A stretch of DNA of 8,726 nt from JBBRGG01 sp038240875 (GTDB taxonomy: Bacteria > Planctomycetota > Phycisphaerae > Phycisphaerales > UBA1924). The stretch lies in assembly GCA_038240875.1 (NCBI GenBank), contig JBBRGG010000156.1, positions 1 through 8,726 on the forward strand, given 5' to 3'. Below, piece after piece: positions 1 to 3,811 of the stretch (position 1 is its first letter; the number at the start of each line of letters is the position of its first letter). The notes under the pieces are model-generated. The model did no database searches. It saw nothing but the letters and a program-made list of their open reading frames with translations, and had not been told where the DNA came from. The position numbers and the translations under genes are program-made.

Positions 1-1
1 G

Positions 2-100
2 TATGTGAATTATGTCAAGGGGGCGCTGCCAAGTGCGAGTGAACATGGACAAAGCGGTGGGCCAGCGAGTGGGTCGAGTTGTGGGCACGATCACGGCTGA
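2..100 (+). CDS. 3' end of an upstream gene, product unknown (partial)
   Basis: One frame is open from the left edge to a TGA at 98-100. The other two plus-strand frames close sooner, by about position 8 and at 40-42. The 32 visible residues begin YVNYVKGALPS and then become rich in Gly, Ser and His, ending CGHDHG. This looks like a flexible polar C-terminal tail. The family cannot be named from so little. The gene lies 69 bases upstream of an ABC permease on the same strand, so a partner of that transporter (its ATPase or a periplasmic adaptor) is a reasonable guess from how MacB-type loci are usually arranged, but nothing in the residues proves it. The stretch is short enough that an open frame by chance is possible. 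Confidence 0.4.
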   Translation, partial: YVNYVKGALPSASEHGQSGGPASGSSCGHDHG

Positions 101-154
101 GGCATTAGTAAAGTGTTGATTGGTTAGAAATGTTGACGAGGCGGCCAAGTTCGC

Positions 155-159
155 AGGAG
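155..159 (+). promoter_or_regulatory. Ribosome binding site for the ABC permease
   Basis: AGGAG lies 10 bases before a GTG at 170. The frame upstream is closed by stops at 125-127 and 134-136, and no ATG lies between these stops and 170. This site therefore decides the GTG start. Confidence 0.7.
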
Positions 160-169
160 CAAGATCTCG

Positions 170-1498
170 GTGAAGTTCCTACTCGAAACGATTCGGCTTG
201 CGCTGAGCAACCTTCGACTGCGATTGTTGCGGTCGGTGTTAACCGCGCTTGGAATCATCTTTGGCGTGGCCGCCGTGATCGTGATGAGCAGTTTGGGCGA
301 AGGTAAGAAACAGCAAGCCCTTGAACAGATTGATCGGTTGGGTGCGCGCAACATCATCGTGCGTTCGATCAGGCCCCCCGAGTCGCAATCGCAGAATACC
401 CAGCGTGCGAGCTTTGTGAATCGATATGGTTTAACTCGGGCAGATCTCGCGGTGATTCGTGAGAACTTTCCCGATGCTGAGGCAATTGTGCCGTTGAAGG
501 ATGTTGGCTCGCAAATCCTTCGCAATGAACGGCGAACCACGAGCCAGGCCTTTGGCACTACGCCGGAACTTTTGAGCGTGGCGCGGTTGAGCATCGCGCG
601 CGGGCGGTACCTTGACGCGGCGGATCTTAGTTCACGTACGCTGGTCGCGGTCATCGGTGATCAGGTGGCCAAAGAGTTTTTCCCGCTTGAAGATCCGATG
701 GGCGAGACGATACGCATCGATAGCAAAGCCTTTACGATCATCGGCGTGCTCGCGCCCGTAGGCCTAGCAGGTGGCGCGGGGGCGACACTGATTGGTCGCG
801 ACCTCAATAGCGATGTGCACATTCCCATTACAACTGCGGAAGACACCTTTGGCGATACGGTGTTTCGGCGGGTAGGTGGCGCATTTCAAGGCAACGCGGT
901 GCAGGTTGCCGAAGTGTACATCAGCGTGCCTACGCGTGACCGCGTGATGCTTGATGCGGCTCGACTCGCGCGCATCGTGGATGTTCGCCGTCCGGGGTTG
1001 ACGGACGTTCGCATCATCGTGCCCTTTGAATTGCTTGCGACTGCGGAGCGCGAAGCGAGGACGTTTAATCTAGTCTTTGGTGCGATCGCCGCGATCAGCC
1101 TTTTGGTTGGTGGCATAGGCATCATGAACATCATGCTCGCGAGCGTGACGGAGCGAACGCGCGAGATCGGCATACGCCGGGCCATCGGCGCGACACGACG
1201 CCACATCCTCTGGCAGTTCCTGGTAGAGACCAGCGTGTTGTCGGCAGTCGGCGGATTGATCGGCGTGGGCCTAGGCGTTGGCGGATCCATCGGCCTTTCG
1301 TACCTTGTTGAAGCGCTGCCGAGGCTACCAATTATCGGCACCATGTTCAATGCGAATTCCGAGCTACCGACGGCTTTGACGGCATGGTCGATCATTGTCT
1401 CCTTCCTCGTCGCCACTGCTACCGGGTTGATTTTCGGTCTGTACCCTGCTCGTCGAGCAGCCCAGCAAGACCCGATCGTTGCGCTTCGTCATGACTAA
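170..1498 (+). CDS. ABC transporter permease, MacB/FtsX family
   Basis: An inner-membrane permease of 442 residues that would work with a separate ATPase, not present in the window. MacB-type systems couple ATP hydrolysis in the cytoplasm to export or mechanical work in the periplasm. The family layout is clear: a basic N-terminus and first membrane helix at about residues 23-42, a periplasmic MacB-type core domain from about 45 to 290, then three helices at about 300-325, 352-378 and 402-424. The strongest signature is the segment after helix 2, with NIMLASVTERTREIG (320-334) followed by IRRAIGATRRHI, which in this family is the cytoplasmic coupling region contacting the ATPase. The C-terminus YPARRAAQQDPIVALRHD is also typical (425-442). 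The GTG start is supported by an AGGAG. The methionine aminopeptidase gene follows after 54 bases, so cotranscription is likely. The substrate cannot be told. MacB also includes LolCE-like lipoprotein transporters, but the single N-terminal helix and core domain fit the MacB group better. Confidence 0.95.
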   Translation: MKFLLETIRLALSNLRLRLLRSVLTALGIIFGVAAVIVMSSLGEGKKQQALEQIDRLGARNIIVRSIRPPESQSQNTQRASFVNRYGLTRADLAVIRENFPDAEAIVPLKDVGSQILRNERRTTSQAFGTTPELLSVARLSIARGRYLDAADLSSRTLVAVIGDQVAKEFFPLEDPMGETIRIDSKAFTIIGVLAPVGLAGGAGATLIGRDLNSDVHIPITTAEDTFGDTVFRRVGGAFQGNAVQVAEVYISVPTRDRVMLDAARLARIVDVRRPGLTDVRIIVPFELLATAEREARTFNLVFGAIAAISLLVGGIGIMNIMLASVTERTREIGIRRAIGATRRHILWQFLVETSVLSAVGGLIGVGLGVGGSIGLSYLVEALPRLPIIGTMFNANSELPTALTAWSIIVSFLVATATGLIFGLYPARRAAQQDPIVALRHD

Positions 1499-1552
1499 AT
1501 CAGCGAACGGTGTACGCTCGCGTTCCTGAGTTCAAGACGACTATCATGGGCC

Positions 1553-2377
1553 GTGCCGGGCACCCCACTAATCACACAATCCGATGCCGTTCTCGCATAT
1601 GATGCCGCCCAGAAAGTGGTCGAGACGCACAAGCGCATACGCGCATGGCTGCGCCCTGGCGTGACGCTGCCTGAGATCGATCTCTTCGTAGCCAAGACGC
1701 TTGATGAACTTGGATCTCGGTCGTGCTTTCTTGGGTACAAGGTTCCTCGCTCGCCAGCGTTTCCATCGCACGCGTGCCTCTCGGTTAACGAGTGCGTCGT
1801 TCATGGCACCGCCGCGAGTCTTGCGCGCCCGATGCGCGAGGGAGACGTGCTGAAAATCGATATCGGCGTCACGTATCGAGGCTGGATCGGCGACGCCGCG
1901 TGGACGTATGTCTTTGGCCAACCGACCCCGATTGTGCGCACGCTTCTGGACGTTGGCAAAGAATCGCTTCGCCGGGGTGTCGCGGCACTCAAGCCAGGCA
2001 ACACGCTGATTGCCTTCGCACGAGCCGTGCAGGGGTATGTCGAGGCAGAACAAGGCCTGCACCTGATCCGCGGGCTAGGCGGACACGGATACGGCCGGCG
2101 CTTGCACGAACCCCCTTTCGTGTCCAACACGGTACCCACTTATGCTGGCGAATGGCCCGATGCACACGAAATCTGCAAGCCAGGCATGCTTCTCGCGGTT
2201 GAACCCATGATTGGGATCGGGACCGGGCAAGTGGTTCAAGCCAAGGGGCAGTGGCCGATATATACCGCCGACGGCTCACTTTCGGCCCACCATGAGCATG
2301 ATGTTCTCATCACTGAGAGTGGTCCAAAGGTACTCAGCGAGGGGCTGGATGAACTTGATGATGTTATTCCTATCTAA
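1553..2377 (+). CDS. map: Methionine aminopeptidase, type I
   Basis: A cytoplasmic metalloprotease (274 residues) that removes the initiator methionine from new proteins when the second residue is small. The pita-bread fold motifs appear in order: the substrate-pocket region SVNECVVHG with His84; the first metal ligands Asp103 (in KIDIG) and Asp114 (in WIGDAAWT); His178 in GGHGYGRRLHEPP with His185 next; Glu217 in EPM; and Glu248 in HHEHDVLIT. All five metal ligands and the catalytic histidine are present, so the enzyme should be active. Length fits a type I enzyme with no zinc-finger extension. The GTG start at 1553 has no good Shine-Dalgarno sequence. The frame is open from the permease stop, so a slightly longer protein from a non-standard codon is possible; an ATG at 1546 is in another frame. 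Unusual residues are DAAWT where DTART-like sequence is common, and HHEHD where QFEHT is common. The gene sits behind a transporter rather than in a ribosomal-protein cluster. Confidence 0.96.
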   Translation: MPGTPLITQSDAVLAYDAAQKVVETHKRIRAWLRPGVTLPEIDLFVAKTLDELGSRSCFLGYKVPRSPAFPSHACLSVNECVVHGTAASLARPMREGDVLKIDIGVTYRGWIGDAAWTYVFGQPTPIVRTLLDVGKESLRRGVAALKPGNTLIAFARAVQGYVEAEQGLHLIRGLGGHGYGRRLHEPPFVSNTVPTYAGEWPDAHEICKPGMLLAVEPMIGIGTGQVVQAKGQWPIYTADGSLSAHHEHDVLITESGPKVLSEGLDELDDVIPI

Positions 2378-2395
2378 TGCTGGCGTTATAAGATG

Positions 2396-2408
2396 AAATG
2401 CATTTTTT
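2396..2408. other. Small palindrome and T-run after map
   Basis: AAATGCATTT (2396-2405) is a perfect 10-bp palindrome that runs into six Ts at 2403-2408, 18 bases after the map stop codon. It is too short and AT-rich to be a convincing intrinsic terminator. The gap 2378-2532 also holds an eight-base direct repeat TTGGCTCG at 2431-2438 and 2444-2451. I found no convincing promoter there. Confidence 0.25.
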
Positions 2409-2532
2409 GATAGCGGGACGAGTTGATTGATTGGCTCGGTGGGTTGGCTCGATGAGTCGGCTGTGTCGGTCTATCGCAAGAGAATTAGCTGTAATCGTGC
2501 CATTGGCTAACTTGCGGGCTATTCTCAGACCC

Positions 2533-3399
2533 GTGGAACGCCGGATTGAACAGATCTTTCAACGTGGACGCGACGCAGGCCAAAGGCTCTTGTCGCCATT
2601 TGTCTGCGCTGGGCATCCTTCGCCGGGTGTGCTTGGCGGCATTCTGGGCGCGCTCGAACGAGGCGGCGCCGCGATGACCGAGATCGGCTTTCCATTCTCT
2701 GATCCAATCGCCGACGGGCCCACCATCGCCGCAGCCATGCACGAAGCTCTCGCCCGTGGCACGACCGCTGGCGGCGTGATGGACGAAGTCCTCAGTGCAC
2801 GCGAAACCAACATGATCTCTGATCGCTTTGGATTAGTCGCGATGGTCAGCGTATCGATCGTGCACCGTGTCTCTCGCGCACGCGGCACACCTGCGGCGTT
2901 CATGGGCCGAGCCAAAGAATCCGGGTTTGATGCCGTCTTAATTCCTGACTTGCCATTGGAAGAAATCGGGCCTTATCGCGAAGCGGCTCTGGCGTGTGGG
3001 CTTGTATTCCCAATGCTCATATCAGCGACGACCACGCCACCGCGCATGGCGGAGATCGCCAAAGCCGCTACGGGCTTTATTTATCTCATGGCGCGGGTCG
3101 GGATCACAGGCGAACAAGCCGCTGCTCCTGAGGTTGCTGGGCTTGTCGCGCGAGTTCGCGGCGCGAGCAACTTACCGATTGCCTGCGGGTTTGGGATTTC
3201 GACTCCAGAACATGTTCGCGCGGTATCGCAGCACGCCGACGCGGTGATCGTCGGCAGCGCGCTGGTGCGTACGTTGAGCGATGCGCACCGTGCAGGGCAT
3301 GATGTGCTTCGGGTCGCCGAGGATGAAACCCGTACGTTTGTAGCTGGGCTGGTTCCCGCAAGCTTGACTGGTCAAGCTCAGACTGATGGGCGTGCATGA
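2533..3399 (+). CDS. trpA: Tryptophan synthase alpha subunit
   Basis: TrpA cleaves indole-3-glycerol phosphate to indole and glyceraldehyde 3-phosphate and passes indole to TrpB. From GTG 2533 the protein has 288 residues beginning MERRIEQIF, which lines up with the E. coli start MERYESLF and places the catalytic pair at Glu50 (EIGFPFSDP) and Asp61 (IADGP), one residue from E. coli Glu49 and Asp60. The frame continues upstream to ATG 2452 and TTG 2431, but that extension (rich in Arg, Leu, Ala) has no TrpA counterpart, so I prefer 2533; no strong ribosome site separates them. Other TIM-barrel landmarks are IPDLP (137-141), Tyr184 in FIYLMARVGITG (E. coli Tyr175), GFGIS (219-223) and the phosphate-binding VGSALV (240-245). 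The substrate loop that often reads MGYYNP is here MVSVSIVHR (104-112), so the tyrosine equivalent to E. coli Tyr102 is Val. A tail of about 15 residues follows the fold. There is no trpB or other trp gene in the window. Confidence 0.94.
   Translation: MERRIEQIFQRGRDAGQRLLSPFVCAGHPSPGVLGGILGALERGGAAMTEIGFPFSDPIADGPTIAAAMHEALARGTTAGGVMDEVLSARETNMISDRFGLVAMVSVSIVHRVSRARGTPAAFMGRAKESGFDAVLIPDLPLEEIGPYREAALACGLVFPMLISATTTPPRMAEIAKAATGFIYLMARVGITGEQAAAPEVAGLVARVRGASNLPIACGFGISTPEHVRAVSQHADAVIVGSALVRTLSDAHRAGHDVLRVAEDETRTFVAGLVPASLTGQAQTDGRA
3361..3378. repeat. Perfect inverted repeat in the 3' end of trpA
   Basis: AGCTTGACTGGTCAAGCT is an 8-bp perfect inverted repeat around a 2-base spacer. It encodes part of the non-conserved TrpA tail and lies 21 bases before the stop. 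As RNA it would give a 7-bp stem with a 4-base loop. No T-run follows, so it is not a standard terminator. Confidence 0.5.
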
Positions 3400-3402
3400 T
3401 TA

Positions 3403-3429
3403 CTTGCAAAGGTTCGACATCTTGCAAAG
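3403..3429. repeat. Direct repeat CTTGCAAAG, 18-base period
   Basis: Two exact 9-base copies lie at 3403-3411 and 3421-3429, just after the trpA stop. Each contains the palindrome TTGCAA. The 18-base period puts both copies at nearly the same helical face, as for paired protein-binding sites. No function is known to me. Confidence 0.4.
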
Positions 3430-3441
3430 CGCGCGAAATGG

Positions 3442-3453
3442 TTGATCGATCAA
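3442..3453. repeat. Perfect palindrome TTGATCGATCAA
   Basis: A 12-bp perfect palindrome in the trpA-glnN interval. It is a candidate operator for a dimeric regulator. Its half-sites TTGAT/ATCAA appear again, in the opposite order, at 3584-3599. Confidence 0.35.
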
Positions 3454-3500
3454 GCCAAGTTACTGACGCACGCGCACGCCGAGGCGGATCGCGTGACCTG

Positions 3501-3540
3501 CAACGCACGTTGGCATAAATGCCACGCCAAGCGTGCTTTG
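3501..3540 (+). other. Strong imperfect hairpin downstream of trpA, possible terminator
   Basis: CAACGCACGTTGG (3501-3513) pairs with CCAAGCGTGCTTTG (3527-3540): 12 base pairs with one bulged G (3531) and one C/T mismatch. A competing inner hairpin, TGGCA-TAAA-TGCCA (3511-3524), shares bases with the outer stem, so two folds exclude each other. The tail has only three Ts, which are inside the stem end, so intrinsic termination of trpA is possible but not typical. It could instead be a processing or regulatory structure. Confidence 0.4.
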
Positions 3541-3583
3541 CTCGACTGGTGCGCCTGCAAGCCACCATCCAAGATTCAAATTA

Positions 3584-3599
3584 ATCAACTCGAATTGAT
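3584..3599. repeat. Imperfect dyad ATCAA-N6-TTGAT
   Basis: ATCAA (3584-3588) and TTGAT (3595-3599) are inverted around a TCGA core, with one mismatched pair. The right arm overlaps the candidate -35 element of the glnN promoter. Confidence 0.35.
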
Positions 3600-3623
3600 C
3601 CTGCTCATATCCAACCATAAATT
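3595..3623 (+). promoter_or_regulatory. Candidate sigma-70-type promoter for glnN
   Basis: TTGATC (3595-3600) and TAAATT (3618-3623) are separated by exactly 17 bases and each match four of six consensus positions. The stretch is more AT-rich than the coding DNA around it. Transcription would begin near 3630, leaving a leader of about 180 bases before the glnN start. Inverted repeats lie on both elements. This is a consensus match only, and planctomycete promoters are poorly defined. Confidence 0.3.
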
Positions 3624-3632
3624 CGGTTGGAT
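3609..3632. promoter_or_regulatory. Perfect 8-bp inverted repeat, candidate operator or hairpin
   Basis: ATCCAACC (3609-3616) and GGTTGGAT (3625-3632) are perfectly inverted around the 8-base spacer ATAAATTC. The spacer contains most of the candidate -10 box. A dimeric regulator bound here would cover that box. As RNA the element would be an 8-bp stem followed by only three Ts, including the last stem base, which is weak for a terminator. Confidence 0.45.
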
Positions 3633-3647
3633 TTGGACATGGTTAAA

Positions 3648-3663
3648 CATTCGTCGATGAATG
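3648..3663. repeat. Imperfect dyad CATTC-N6-GAATG
   Basis: CATTC (3648-3652) and GAATG (3659-3663) are inverted around GTCGAT. Like the dyad at 3584-3599, this has 5-base arms around a TCGA core with one mismatched pair, though the arms differ. It lies just downstream of the candidate promoter. Confidence 0.3.
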
Positions 3664-3665
3664 AT

Positions 3666-3702
3666 TGCCAGAATCACGCTGAACAACCGAATCACGCTGG
3701 CA
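3666..3702. repeat. Bracketed direct repeat in the glnN leader
   Basis: GAATCACGCTG occurs exactly twice, at 3671-3681 and 3689-3699, again with an 18-base period. The pair is enclosed by TGCCAG (3666-3671) and CTGGCA (3697-3702), which are perfect inverted repeats. As RNA the whole would close as a 6-bp stem, extendable by one U-G pair, over a 25-base loop. The element lies 109 bases before the glnN start. It could be a two-site operator or a leader RNA structure. I do not recognise it as a known riboswitch. Confidence 0.4.
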
Positions 3703-3800
3703 GAAACGCATACACCCGGCTACGTTCCCGCTTCCAACAGTCTTCACTCTCGTACACGACACACACACTTAGGCCAGCACTTTGCTCGCCCGATCACACA

Positions 3801-3805
3801 AGGAA
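3801..3805 (+). promoter_or_regulatory. Ribosome binding site for glnN
   Basis: AGGAA ends six bases before ATG 3812. It favours this ATG over the in-frame TTG at 3782, which would add ten residues (starting MLARSHKEHS) and has no comparable site. Confidence 0.7.
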
Positions 3806-3811
3806 CACTCA

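Larger units (their letters stand above)
3400..3811 (+). other. Non-coding interval between trpA and glnN, rich in repeats
   Basis: This gap has no convincing gene. Open frames crossing it (for example 3442-3660) use a TTG start, have odd composition rich in Trp, Cys, His and Lys, and show no ribosome site. It contains the 18-base-period direct repeats, a perfect 12-bp palindrome, a 40-base hairpin, a candidate promoter inside inverted repeats, a TCGA-centred dyad at 3648-3663, and a bracketed repeat element at 3666-3702. The last stretch, 3703-3800, is C- and A-rich with little structure that I can see, as expected for an unfolded leader before a ribosome site. Confidence 0.6.

Noticed and set aside
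1568..2062. Minus-strand open frames opposite map
   Set aside because: They overlap the confidently assigned methionine aminopeptidase and have no ribosome site or recognisable protein features.
3400..3430. GGTTCGAC, resembling the T-loop of a tRNA
   Set aside because: The flanking bases do not form the required 5-bp stem and no acceptor, anticodon or D arm can be drawn.
3505..3530. TTGGCA-N-GCC, resembling a sigma-54 promoter upstream of a nitrogen gene
   Set aside because: The GG and GC elements are not at the required 10-base separation in any alignment.
3442..3660. A 72-codon open frame in the trpA-glnN gap
   Set aside because: TTG start without a ribosome site, odd composition, and it runs through several hairpins and dyads, which suggests regulatory rather than coding DNA.
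3633..3661. A second promoter-like pair, TTGGAC and GATGAA with 17-base spacing
   Set aside because: The -10 match is only three of six, weaker than the TTGATC/TAAATT pair just upstream.
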